Assembly: GCA_963580455.1 (NCBI GenBank)
Contig: OY756972.1
Location: 12,663,001-12,727,000, forward strand
DNA length: 64,000 nucleotides
From: Euonymus europaeus
Taxonomy: Eukaryota > Streptophyta > Magnoliopsida > Celastrales > Celastraceae
Direction of reading: 5' to 3'
Shown here piece after piece: positions 13,124 to 26,068 of the stretch. How positions within the stretch are numbered: position 1 is the first letter of the stretch; every line of letters starts with the position of its first letter. A program made the position numbers and the translations under genes. A model generated the notes under the pieces. That model saw nothing but the letters and a program-made list of their open reading frames with translations. It ran no database searches and was not told where the DNA came from.

Positions 13124-16100
13124 CTCGATTGTCCGAAGTTGCTCAACTCTCTCTATGAAGAAGCTTTTAACGGTTTTCTCCATTTATCATAGAAAGTTGG
13201 TGTTTTGGCATCGAAATAATCCAAGAAGCTTATACTCATAAAATTTTACATATAAGAACAATAAAAATTGTACAGCGAGCAACTTTGATGATCCGAAGTT
13301 GCTCAACACTCTCTATGGAGGAGCTTTTAACGGTTTCGTCCATTAGTCATAGAAAGTTGGTGTTTTGGCATCGAAATAATCTATGAAGCTTATACTCATA
13401 AAATTTGACTTATAAGAACAAAAAAAGGTGTACAACGAGCAACTTTGATGGTCCGAAGTTGCTCAACTCTCTCTATGGAGGAGTTTTTAACGATTTTGTC
13501 CATTTGTCATAGCAAGTTGGTGTTTTGCCATCAAAAAAATCTAGGAAACTTATACTCACAAAATTTGACATAGAAGAACAATAAAAAGTCTATCCCGAGC
13601 GACTTTGATAGTCCGAAGTTGCTCAACTCTCTCTATGGAGGAGCTTTTAACGGTTTTCTCCATTTGTCATAGAAAGTTGGTGTTTTGGCATCGTAATAAT
13701 CTAGGAAGCTTAAACTCATAAAATTTGACTTATAAGAACAATAAAAAGTGTACACCGAGCAACTTTGATGGTCCGAAGTTGCTCAACACTCTCTATGGAG
13801 GAGCTTTTATCGGTTTTGCTCATTAGTCATAGAAACTTGGTGTTTTGGCATCGAAATAATATAGGAAGCTTAAACTCGTAAAATTTGACATATAAGAACA
13901 ATAAAAATTGTACACCGAGCAACTTTGATGGTCCGAAGTTGCTCAACTCTCTCTATGGAGGAGCTTTTAACGGTTTTATCCATTAGTCATAGAAAGTTGG
14001 TGTTTTGGAATTGAAATAATCTAGGAAACTTGTACTCATAAAATTTGACATATAAGAACAATAAAAATTGTAGACCGAGAAACTTTGATGGTCCGAAGTT
14101 GCTCAACTCTCTCTATGGAGGAGCTTTTAACGGTTTTGTCCGTTAGTCATAGAAAGTTGTTGTTTTGACATCGAAATAATCTAGGAAGTATACTCATAAA
14201 ATTTGACATATAAAAACAATAAATAGTCTATCCCGAGCGACTTTGATTGTCCAAAGTTGCTCAACTCTCTCTATGGAGAAGCTTTTAACGGTTTTCTCCA
14301 TTTATCATAGAAAGTTGGTGTTTTGGCATCGAAATAATCCAAGAAGCTTATACTCATAAAATTTGACATATAAGAACAATAAAAATTGTACACCGAGCAA
14401 CTTTGATGATCCGAAGTTGCTCAACTCTCTCAATGGAGGAGCTTTTAACGGTTTCGTCCATTAGTCATAGAAAGTTGGTGTTTTGGCATCGAAATAATCT
14501 ATGAAGCTTATAATCATAAAATTTGACATATAAGAACAATAAAAAGTGTACAACGAGCGACTTTGATGGTCCGAAGTTGCTCAACTCTCTCTATGGAGGA
14601 GCTTTTAACGGTTTTGTCCATTTGTCATAGAAAGTTGTTGTTTTGGCATCGAAATAATCTAGGAAGCTTATACTCATAAAATTTGACATAAAAGAACAAT
14701 AAAAATTGTATACCGAGCAACTTTGATGATCCGAAGTTGCTCAACTCTCTCTATGGAGGTGCTTTTAACGGTTTTCTCCGTTAGTCATAGAAAGTTGGTG
14801 TTTTGGCATCGAAATAATCTAGGAAGGTTATACTCCAAAAAATTTACATATAAGAACAATAAAAAGTCTATCCCGAGCGACTTTGATGGTCCGAAGTTGC
14901 TCAACACTCTTTATGTAGGAGCTTTTAACGGTTTTCTCCATTAGTTATAGAAAGTTGTTGTTTTGGCATCGAAATAATCTAGGAAGGTTATACTCGTGAA
15001 GTTTGATATATAAAAACAATAAAAAGGCTATCCCGAGCGACTTTGATTGTTCGAAGTTGCTCAACTCTCTCTGTGGAGAAGCTTTTAACGGTTTTCTCCA
15101 TATGTCATAGAAAGTTGGTGTTTTGGCATCGCAGTAATCCAAGAAGCTTATACTCATAAAATTTGCAATATAAGAACAATAAAAATTGTACACCGAGCAA
15201 CTTTGATGATCCGAAGTTGCTCAACTCTCTCTATGGAGGTGCTTTTAACGGTTTTGTTCATTAGTCATAGAAAGTTGGTGTTTTGGCATCGAAATAATCC
15301 AGGAAGGTTATACTCATAAAATTTGACATATAAGAACAATAAAAATTGTATACCGAGCAACTTTGATGATCCGAAGTTGCTCAACTCTATCTATGGAGGA
15401 GCTTTTAACGGTTTTGTCCATTAGTCATAGCAAGTTGGTGTTTTGGCATCGAAATAATCTAGGAAGGTTATACTCCTAAAATTTTACATATAAGAACAAT
15501 AAAAAGTCTATCCCGAGCGACATTGATGGTACGAAGTTGCTCAACACTCTTTATGGAGGTGCTTTTAACGGTTTTGTTCATTAGTCCTAGAAAGTTGGTG
15601 TTTTGGCATCGTAATAATCTAGGAAGGTTAAACTCATAAAATTTGACTTATAAGAACAATAAAAAGTGTACACCGAGCAACTTTGATGGTCCGAAGTTGC
15701 TCAACACTCTCTATGGAGGAGCTTTTATCGGTTTTGCTCATTAGTCATAGAAACTTGGTGTTTTGGCATCGAAATAATATAGGAAGCTTAAACTCATAAA
15801 ATTTGACATATAAGAACAATAAAAATTGTACACCGAGCGACTTTGATGGTCCGAAGTTGCTCAACTCTCTCTATGGAGGAGCTTTTAACGGTTTTCTCCA
15901 TTTGTCATAGAAAGTTGGTGTTTTGGCATCAAAATAATCCAGGAAGCTTATACTCATAAAATTTTACATATAAGAATAATAAAAATTGTATACCGAGCAA
16001 CTTTGATGATCCGAAGTTGCTCAACTCTCTCTATGGAGGAGCTTTTAACGGTTTTGTCCATTAGTCATAGAAAGTTGGTGTTTTGGCATCGAAATAATCT

Positions 16101-18077
16101 AGGAAGGTTATACTCCTAAAATTTGACATATAAGAACAATAAAAAGTCTATCCCGAGCGACTTCGATAGTCCGAAGTTGCTCAACTCTCTCTATGGAGGA
16201 GCTTTTAACAATTTTCTCCATTTGTCATAGAAAGTTGGTGTTTTGGCATCGAAATAATCTAGGAAGCTTATACTCATAAAATTTGACATATAAGAACAAT
16301 AAAAATTGTATAACGAGCAACTTTGATGATCCGAAGTTGCTCAACTCTCTCTATGGAGGAGCTTTTAACGGTTTTGTCCATTAGTCATAGAAAGTTGGTG
16401 TTTTGGCATCGAAATAATCTAGGAAGGTTATACTCCTAAAATTTGACATATAAGAACAATAAAAAGTCTATCCCGAGCGACTTTGATAGTCCGAAGTTGC
16501 TCAACTCTCTCTATGGAGGAGCTTTTAACGGTTTTGTCAATTTGTCATAGAAAGTTGGTGTTTTGGCATCGAAATAATCTAGGAAAGTTATACTCGTAAA
16601 ATTTGACATAGAAGAACAATAAAAAGTCTATCCCGAGCGACTTTGACTGTCCGAAGTTGGTCAACTCTCTCTATGGAGGAGGTTTTAACAGTTTTCTCCA
16701 TTTGTCATATAAAGTTGGTATTTTGGCATCGAAATAGTCTATGAAGCATATACTCATAAAATTTGACATATAAGATTAATAAAAAGTGTACACCGACAAC
16801 TTTGATGGTCCAAAGTTGCTCAACACTCTCTATGGAGGAACTTTTAACGGTTTTGTCCATTAGTCACAGAAACTTGGTGTTTTGGCATCGAAATAATCTA
16901 GGAAGGTTATACTCATAAAATTTGACATATAAGAATAATAAAAAGTCTATCCCGAGCGACTTTGATAGTCCGAAGTTGCTCAACTCTCTCTATGGAGGTG
17001 CTTTTAACGGTTTTCTCTATTTGTCATAGAAAGTTGGTGTTTTGGCATTGATATAATCCAGAATGCTTATACACATAAAATTTGACATATAAGAACAATA
17101 AAAAGTCTATCCCGAGCGACTTTGATAGTGCGAAGTTGCTCAACTCTCTCTATGGAGGTGCTTTTAACGGTTTTGTCCATTTGTCATAGAATGTTTGTGT
17201 TTTGGCATCAAAAAAATCTAGGAAACTTATACTCATCAAATTTGACATAGAAGAACAATAAAAAGTCTATCCCGAGCGACTTTGATAGTCCGAAGTTGCT
17301 CAACTCTCTCTATGGAGGAGCTTTTAACGATTTTGTCCATTTGTCATAGTAAGTTGGTGTTTTGGCATCAAAAAAATCTAGGAAACTTATACTCATAAAA
17401 TTTGACATATAAGAACAATAAGATTCTATCCCGAGCGACTTTGATAGTCCGAAGTTGCTCAACGCTCTCTATAGAGGAGCTTTTAATGGTTTTCTCGATT
17501 TGTCATAGAAATTTGGTGTTTTGGCATCGAAATAAACCAGGAAGGTTATACACATAAAATTTGACATATAAGAACAATAAAAATTGTAGACCGAGACACT
17601 TTGATGGTCCGAAGTTGCTCAACTCTCTCTATGGAGGAGCTTTTAACGATTTTGTCCATTTGTCATAGTAAGTTGGTGTTTCGGCATCAAAAAAATCTAG
17701 GAAACTTATACTCATAAAATTTGACATATAAGAACAATAAGATTCTATCCCGAGCGACTTTGATAGTCCGAAGTTGCTCAACGCTCTCTATAGAGGACCT
17801 TTTAATGGTTTTCTCGATTTTTCATAGAAAGTTGGTGTTTTGGCATCGAAATAATCCAGGAAGCTTATACTCATAAAATTTGACATATAAGAACAATAAA
17901 AATTGTAGACCGAGAAACTTTGATGGTCCGAAGTTGCTCAACTCTCTCTATGGAGGGGCTTTTAGCGGTTTTGTCCGTTAGTCATAGAAAGTTGGTGTTT
18001 TTGCATCAAAATAATCTAGGAAGGTTATACTCATAAAATTTGACATATAAAAACAATAAAAAGTCTATCCCGAGCGA
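13124..18077. repeat. Left HOR copy 4: 31 monomers
   Basis: Order: a to o (13124-15520), a p/d hybrid (15521), e (15681), an f-like monomer with CTCCATTTG and CATCAAAATAATCCAGG (15841), q (16001), r (16161), q (16321), r' (16481), s to aa (16641-18077). Its first part resembles copy 1: CTCGATTG in a, GGAGG in b and GCTCAAC in c. Its second part instead shares private variants with copy 5: GGTCCAAAG and GTCACAG in t at about 16811-16866 and 19848-19903. The copy is thus a mosaic. Confidence 0.87.
15521..15680. repeat. Hybrid monomer p/d
   Basis: It starts as p (CATTGATGGTACG, GGAGGTGC, GTTCATTAGTCCTAG) and ends as d (CGTAATAATC, TTAAACTCAT, GACTTATAAG, GTGTACACCGAGCAA). It is followed by a second e in the same copy, so the p-to-d exchange re-entered the HOR upstream. 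The switch lies within TAGAAAGTTGG...GGCATCG. Confidence 0.85.
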
Positions 18078-21000
18078 CTTCGATTGTCCGAAGTTGCTCA
18101 ACTCTCTCTATGAAGAAGCTTTTAACGGTTTTCTCCATTTATCATAGAAAGTTGGTGTTTTGGCATCGAAATAATCCAAGAAGCTTATACTCATAAAATT
18201 TTACATATAAGAACAATAAAAATTGTACAGCGAGCAACTTTGATGATCCGAAGTTGCTCAACACTCTCTATGGCGGAGCTTTTAACGGTTTCGTCCATTA
18301 GTCATAGAAAGTTGGTGTTTTGGCATCGAAATAATCTATGAAGCTTATACTCATAAAATTTGACTTATAAGAACAAAAAAAGGTGTACAACGAGCAACTT
18401 TGATGGTCCGAAGTTGCGCAACTCTCTCTATGGAGGAGTTTTTAACGATTTTGTCCATTTGTCATAGCAAGTTGGTGTTTTGCCATCAAAAAAATCTAGG
18501 AAACTTATACTCATAAAATTTGACATAGAAGAACAATAAAAAGTCTATCCCGAGCGACTTTGATAGTCCGAAGTTGCTCAACTCTCTCTATGGAGGAGCT
18601 TTTAACGGTTTTCTCCATTTGTCATAGAAAGTTGGTGTTTTGGCATCGTAATAATCTAGGAAGCTTAAACTCATAAAATTTGACTTATAAGAACAATAAA
18701 AAGTGTACACCGAGCAACTTTGATGGTCCGAAGTTGCTCAACACTCTCTATGGAGGAGCTTTTATCGGTTTTGCTCATTAGTCATAGAAACTTGGTGTTT
18801 TGGCATCGAAATAATATAGGAAGCTTAAACTCATAAAATTTGACATATAAGAACAATAAAAATTGTACACCGAGCAACTTTGATGGTCCGAAGTTGCTCA
18901 ACTCTCTCTATGGAGGAGCTTTTAACGGTTTTCTCCATTTGTCATAGAAAGTTGGTGTTTTGGCATCAAAATAATCCAGGAAGCTTATACTCATAAAATT
19001 TTACATATAAGAATAATAAAAATTGTATACCGAGCAACTTTGATGATCCGAAGTTGCTCAACTCTCTCTATGGAGGAGCTTTTAACGGTTTTGTCCATTA
19101 GTCATAGAAAGTTGGTGTTTTGGCATCGAAATAATCTAGGAAGGTTATACTCCTAAAATTTGACATATAAGAACAATAAAAAGTCTATCCCGAGCGACTT
19201 TGATAGTCCGAAGTTGCTCAACTCTCTCTATGGAGGAGCTTTTAACAATTTTCTCCATTTGTCATAGAAAGTTGGTGTTTTGGCATCGAAATAATCTAGG
19301 AAGCTTATACTCATAAAATTTGACATATAAGAACAATAAAAATTGTATACCGAGCAACTTTGATGATCCGAAGTTGCTCAACTCTCTCTATGGAGGAGCT
19401 TTTAACGGTTTTGTCCATTAGTCATAGAAAGTTGGTGTTTTGGCATCGAAATAATCTAGGAAGGTTATACTCCTAAAATTTGACATATAAGAACAATAAA
19501 AAGTCTATGCCGAGCGACTTTGATAGTCCGAAGTTGCTCAACTCTCTCTATGGAGGAGCTTTTAACGGTTTTGTCAATTTGTCATAGAAAGTTGGTGTTT
19601 TGGCATCGAAATAATCTAGGAAAGTTATACTCGTAAAATTTGACATAGAAGAACAATAAAAAGTCTATCCCGAGCGACTTTGACTGTCCGAAGTTGGTCA
19701 ACTCTCTCTATGGAGGAGGTTTTAACAGTTTTCTCCATTTGTCATATAAAGTTGGTATTTTGGCATCGAAATAGTCTATGAAGCATATACTCATAAAATT
19801 TGACATATAAGATTAATAAAAAGTGTACACCGACAACTTTGATGGTCCAAAGTTGCTCAACACTCTCTATGGAGGAACTTTTAACGGTTTTGTCCATTAG
19901 TCACAGAAACTTGGTGTTTTGGCATCGAAATAATCTAGGAAGGTTATACTCATAAAATTTGACATATAAGAATAATAAAAAGTCTATCCCGAGCGACTTT
20001 GATAGTCCGAAGTTGCTCAACTCTCTCTATGGAGGTGCTTTTAACGGTTTTCTCTATTTGTCATAGAAAGTTGGTGTTTTGGCATTGATATAATCCAGAA
20101 TGCTTATACACATAAAATTTGACATATAAGAACAATAAAAAGTCTATCCCGAGCGACTTTGATAGTGCGAAGTTGCTCAACTCTCTCTATGGAGGTGCTT
20201 TTAACGGTTTTGTCCATTTGTCATAGAATGTTTGTGTTTTGGCATCAAAAAAATCTAGGAAACTTATACTCATCAAATTTGACATAGAAGAACAATAAAA
20301 AGTCTATCCCGAGCGACTTTGATAGTCCGAAGTTGCTCAACTCTCTCTATGGAGGAGCTTTTAACGATTTTGTCCATTTGTCATAGTAAGTTGGTGTTTT
20401 GGCATCAAAAAAATCTAGGAAACTTATACTCATAAAATTTGACATATAAGAACAATAAGATTCTATCCCGAGCGACTTTGATAGTCCGAAGTTGCTCAAC
20501 GCTCTCTATAGAGGAGCTTTTAATGGTTTTCTCGATTTGTCATAGAAATTTGGTGTTTTGGCATCGAAATAAACCAGGAAGGTTATACACATAAAATTTG
20601 ACATATAAGAACAATAAAAATTGTAGACCGAGACACTTTGATGGTCCGAAGTTGCTCAACTCTCTCTATGGAGGAGCTTTTAACGATTTTGTCCATTTGT
20701 CATAGTAAGTTGGTGTTTCGGCATCAAAAAAATCTAGGAAACTTATACTCATAAAATTTGACATATAAGAACAATAAGATTCTATCCCGAGCGACTTTGA
20801 TAGTCCGAAGTTGCTCAACGCTCTCTATAGAGGACCTTTTAATGGTTTTCTCGATTTTTCATAGAAAGTTGGTGTTTTGGCATCGAAATAATCCAGGAAG
20901 CTTATACTCATAAAATTTGACATATAAGAACAATAAAAATTGTAGACCGAGAAACTTTGATGGTCCGAAGTTGCTCAACTCTCTCTATGGAGGGGCTTTT

Positions 21001-21114
21001 AGCGGTTTTGTCCGTTAGTCATAGAAAGTTGGTGTTTTTGCATCAAAATAATCTAGGAAGGTTATACTCATAAAATTTGACATATAAAAACAATAAAAAG
21101 TCTATCCCGAGCGA
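18078..21114. repeat. Left HOR copy 5: 19 monomers, shortest copy
   Basis: Order: a to e (18078-18877), f-like with CTCCATTTG and CATCAAAAT (18878), q, r, q, r' (19038-19677), s to aa (19678-21114). Types g to p are absent. From e to aa it matches copy 4 at an offset of 3037 bp, and the two share private variants, so copies 4 and 5 are each other's nearest relatives over this part. One r' tail reads GTCTATGCCGAGC at about 19503. Confidence 0.87.
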
Positions 21115-23512
21115 CTTCGATTGTCCGAAGTTGCTCAACTCTCTCTATGAAGAAGCTTTTAACGGTTTTCTCCATTTATCATAGAAAGTTGGTGTTTTGG
21201 CATCGAAATAATCCAAGAAGCTTATACTCATAAAATTTTACATATAAGAACAATAAAAATTGTACAGCGAGCAACTTTGATGATCCGAAGTTGCTCAACA
21301 CTCTCTATGGCGGAGCTTTTAACGGTTTCGTCCATTAGTCATAGAAAGTTGGTGTTTTGGCATCGAAATAATCTATGAAGCTTATACTCATAAAATTTGA
21401 CTTATAAGAACAAAAAAAGGTGTACAACGAGCAACTTTGATGGTCCGAAGTTGCGCAACTCTCTCTATGGAGGAGTTTTTAACGATTTTGTCCATTTGTC
21501 ATAGCAAGTTGGTGTTTTGCCATCAAAAAAATCTAGGAAACTTATACTCATAAAATTTGACATAGAAGAACAATAAAAAGTCTATCCCGAGCGACTTTGA
21601 TAGTCCGAAGTTGCTCAACTCTCTCTATGGAGGAGCTTTTAACGGTTTTCTCCATTTGTCATAGAAAGTTGGTGTTTTGGCATCGTAATAATCCAGGAAG
21701 CTTAAACTCATAAAATTTGACTTATAAGAACAATAAAAAGTGTACACCGAGCAACTTTGATGGTCCGAAGTTGCTCAACACTCTCTATGGAGGAGCTTTT
21801 ATCGGTTTTGCTCATTAGTCATAGAAACTTGGTGTTTTGGCATCGAAATAATATAGGAAGCTTAAACTCGTAAAATTTGACATATAAGAACAATAAAAAT
21901 TGTACACCGAGCAACTTTGATGGTCCGAAGTTGCTCAACTCTCTCTATGGAGGAGCTTTTAACGGTTTTATCCATTAGTCATAGAAAGTTGGTGTTTTGG
22001 AATTGAAATAATCTAGGAAACTTGTACTCATAAAATTTGACATATAAGAACAATAAAAATTGTAGACCGAGAAACTTTGATGGTCCGAAGTTGCTCAACT
22101 CTCTCTATGGAGGAGCTTTTAACGGTTTTGTCCGTTAGTCATAGAAAGTTGTTGTTTTGACATCGAAATAATCTAGGAAGTATACTCATAAAATTTGACA
22201 TATAAAAACAATAAATAGTCTATCCCGAGCGACTTTGATTGTCCAAAGTTGCTCAACTCTCTCTATGGAGAAGCTTTTAACGGTTTTCTCCATTTATCAT
22301 AGAAAGTTGGTGTTTTGGCATCGAAATAATCCAAGAAGCTTATACTCATAAAATTTGACATATAAGAACAATAAAAATTGTACACCGAGCAACTTTGATG
22401 ATCCGAAGTTGCTCAACTCTCTCAATGGAGGAGCTTTTAACGGTTTCGTCCATTAGTCATAGAAAGTTGGTGTTTTGGCATCGAAATAATCTATGAAGCT
22501 TATAATCATAAAATTTGACATATAAGAACAATAAAAAGTGTACAACGAGCGACTTTGATGGTCCGAAGTTGCTCAACTCTCTCTATGGAGGAGCTTTTAA
22601 CGGTTTTGTCCATTTGTCATAGAAAGTTGTTGTTTTGGCATCGAAATAATCTAGGAAGCTTATACTCATAAAATTTGACATAAAAGAACAATAAAAATTG
22701 TATACCGAGCAACTTTGATGATCCGAAGTTGCTCAACTCTCTCTATGGAGGTGCTTTTAACGGTTTTCTCCGTTAGTCATAGAAAGTTGGTGTTTTGGCA
22801 TCGAAATAATCTAGGAAGGTTATACTCCAAAAAATTTACATATAAGAACAATAAAAAGTTTATCCCGAGCGACTTTGATGGTCCGAAGTTGCTCAACACT
22901 CTTTATGTAGGAGCTTTTAACGGTTTTCTCCATTAGTTATAGAAAGTTGTTGTTTTGGCATCGAAATAATCTAGGAAGGTTATACTCATGAAGTTTGATA
23001 TATAAAAACAATAAAAAGGCTATCCCGAGCGACTTTGATTGTTCGAAGTTGCTCAACTCTCTCTGTGGAGAAGCTTTTAACGGTTTTCTCCATATGTCAT
23101 AGAAAGTTGGTGTTTTGGCATCGCAGTAATCCAAGAAGCTTATACTCATAAAATTTGCAATATAAGAACAATAAAAATTGTACACCGAGCAACTTTGATG
23201 ATCCGAAGTTGCTCAACTCTCTCTATGGAGGTGCTTTTAACGGTTTTGTTCATTAGTCATAGAAAGTTGGTGTTTTGGCATCGAAATAATCCAGGAAGGT
23301 TATACTCAAAAAATTTGACATATAAGAACAATAAAAATTGTATACCGAGCAACTTTGATGATCCGAAGTTGCTCAACTCTATCTATGGAGGAGCTTTTAA
23401 CGGTTTTGTCCATTAGTCATAGAAAGTTGGTGTTTTGGCATCGAAATAATCTAGGAAGCTTATACTCATAAAATTTGACATATAAGAAAAATAAAAAGTC
23501 TATCCCGAGCTA

Positions 23513-24470
23513 TTTTGATAGTCCGAAGTTGCTCAACTCTCTATGGAGGAGCTTTTAACGGTTTTGTCAATTTGTCATAGAAAGTTGGTGTTTTGGCATC
23601 GAAATAATCTAGGAAGCTTATACTCATAAAATTTGACATATAAGAACAATAAAAATTGTATACCGAGCAACTTTGATGATCTGAAGTTGCTCAACTCTCT
23701 CTATGCAGGAGCTTTTAACGGTTTTGTCCATTTGTCATAGAAACATGGTGTTTTGGCATCGAAATATTCTTGGAAACTTATACTCATAAAATTTGACATA
23801 TAAGAACAATAAAAAGTCTATCCCGAGTGACTTTGATAGTCCGAAGTTGCTCCACTCTCTCTATGGAGGAGCTTTTAACAATTTTCTCCATTTGTCATAG
23901 AAAGTTGGTGTTTTGGCAGTAATATAATCGAGGAAGCTTATACACATAAAATTTGACATATAAGAACAATAAAAATTGTACACCGAGCAACTTTGATGAT
24001 CCGAAGTTGCTCAACTCTCTCTGTGGAGGAGCTTTTAACGGTTTTGTCCATTAGTAATAGCAAGTTGGTTTTTTGGCATCAAAAAAATCTAGGAAACTTA
24101 TACTCATAAAATTTGACATAGAAGAACAATAAAAACTCTATCCCGAGCGACTTTGATAGTCCGAAGTTGCTCAACTCTCTCTGTGGAGGAGCTTTTAACG
24201 GTTTTCTCCATTTGGCATAGGAAGTTGGTGTTTTGGCATCGAAATAATCTATGAATCTTAAACTCGTAAAATTTGACATATAAGAACAATAAAAAGTGTA
24301 CAACGAGCGACTTTGATGGTCCGAAGTTGCTCAACTCTCTCTATGGAGGAGCTTTTAACGGTTTTGTCCATTTGTCATAGAAAGTTGTTGTTTTGGCATC
24401 GAAATAATCTAGGAAGCTTATACTCATAAAATTTGACATAAAAGAACAATAAAAAGTCTATCCCGAGCGA
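23513..24470. repeat. Block of transition-type monomers inside the left HOR
   Basis: Monomers at 23513, 23671, 23831, 23991, 24151 and 24311 have variants otherwise seen at 31661-34540: CTCTCTATGG with two bases lost, ATGCAGG, GCTCCACTC, AGTAATATAATCGAGG, TGTGGAGG with TAATAGCAAG, and CTATGAATCTTAAACTCGT. The start matches 31661 at an offset of 8148 bp. The last (24311) is j-like and returns the array to the left HOR. The block shows exchange between the left HOR and the transition repertoire. Confidence 0.82.
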
Positions 24471-25908
24471 CTTTGATAGTCCGAAGTTGCTCAACTCTCT
24501 CTGTGGAGGAGCTTTTAACGGTTTTCTCCATTTGTCATAGAAAGTTGGTGTTTTGGCATCGAAATAATCTATGAAGCTTATACTCATAAAATTTGACTTA
24601 TAAGAACAAAAAAAGGTGTACAACGAGCAACTTTGATGGTCCGAAGTTGCTCAACTCTCTCTATGGAGGAGTTTTTAACGATTTTGTCCATTTGTCATAG
24701 CAAGTTGGTGTTTTGCCATCAAAAAAATCTAGGAAACTTATACTCATAAAATTTGACATAGAAGAACAATAAAAAGTCTATCCCGAGCGACTTTGATAGT
24801 CCGAAGTTGCTCAACTCTCTCTATGGAGGAGCTTTTAACGGTTTTCTCCATTTGTCATAGAAAGTTGGTGTTTTGGCATCGTAATAATCTAGGAAGCTTA
24901 AACTCATAAAATTTGACTTATAAGAACAATAAAAAGTGTACACCGAGCAACTTTGATGGTCCGAAGTTGCTCAACACTCTCTATGGAGGAGCTTTTATCG
25001 GTTTTGCTCATTAGTCATAGAAACTTGGTGTTTTGGCATCGAAATAATATAGGAAGCTTAAACTCGTAAAATTTGACATATAAGAACAATAAAAATTGTA
25101 CACCGAGCAACTTTGATGGTCCGAAGTTGCTCAACTCTCTCTATGGAGGAGCTTTTAACGGTTTTATCCATTAGTCATAGAAAGTTGGTGTTTTGGAATT
25201 GAAATAATCTAGGAAACTTATACTCATAAAATTTGACATATAAGAACAATAAAAATTGTAGACCGAGAAACTTTGATGGTCCGAAGTTGCTCAACTCTCT
25301 CTATGGAGGAGCTTTTAACGGTTTTGTCCGTTAGTCATAGAAAGTTGTTGTTTTGACATCGAAATAATCTAGGAAGTATACTCATAAAATTTGACATATA
25401 AAAACAATAAATAGTCTATCCCGAGCGACTTTGATTGTCCAAAGTTGCTCAACTCTCTCTATGGAGAAGCTTTTAACGGTTTTCTCCATTTATCATAGAA
25501 AGTTGGTGTTTTGGCATCGAAATAATCCAAGAAGCTTATATTCATAAAATTTGACATATAAGAACAATAAAAATTGTACACCGAGCAACTTTGATGATCC
25601 GAAGTTGCTCAACTCTCTCAATGGAGGAGCTTTTAACGGTTTCGTCCATTAGTCATAGAAAGTTGGTGTTTTGGCATCGAAATAATCTATGAAGCTTATA
25701 ATCATAAAATTTGACATATAAGAACAATAAAAAGTGTACAACGAGCGACTTTGATGGTCCGAAGTTGCTCAACTCTCTCTATGGAGGAGCTTTTAACGGT
25801 TTTGTCCATTTGTCATAGAAAGTTGTTGTTTTGGCATCGAAATAATCTAGGAAGCTTATACTCATAAAATTTGACATAAAAGAACAATAAAAATTGTATA
25901 CCGAGCAA

Positions 25909-26068
25909 CTTTGATGATCCGAAGTTGCTCAACTCTCTCTATGGAGGTGCTTTTAACGGTTTTCTCCGTTAGTCATAGAAAGTTGGTGTTTTGGCATCGA
26001 AATAATCTAGGAAGGTTATACTCCTAAAATTTTACATATAAGAACAATAAAAAGTTTATCCCGAGCGA
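25909..26068. repeat. Hybrid monomer k/o
   Basis: It begins as k (GGAGGTGC, CTCCGTTAG) and ends as o (ACTCCTAAAATTTTAC) where k has ACTCCAAAAAATTTAC. The exchange deletes l, m and n and joins directly to p. The switch point lies between CCGTTAG and ACTCC, a span that includes the conserved block. Confidence 0.82.

Noticed and set aside
14723..14944. Recurrent plus-strand open frame of about 73 codons starting MMIRSC, at many sites (also 22715, 30863, 35983, 39663, 47983 and others)
   Set aside because: It spans parts of two adjacent satellite monomers (A+B or D+E). It recurs only where those types adjoin, and a 160-bp period (not a multiple of three) shifts the frame each monomer. There is no signal of a coding gene.
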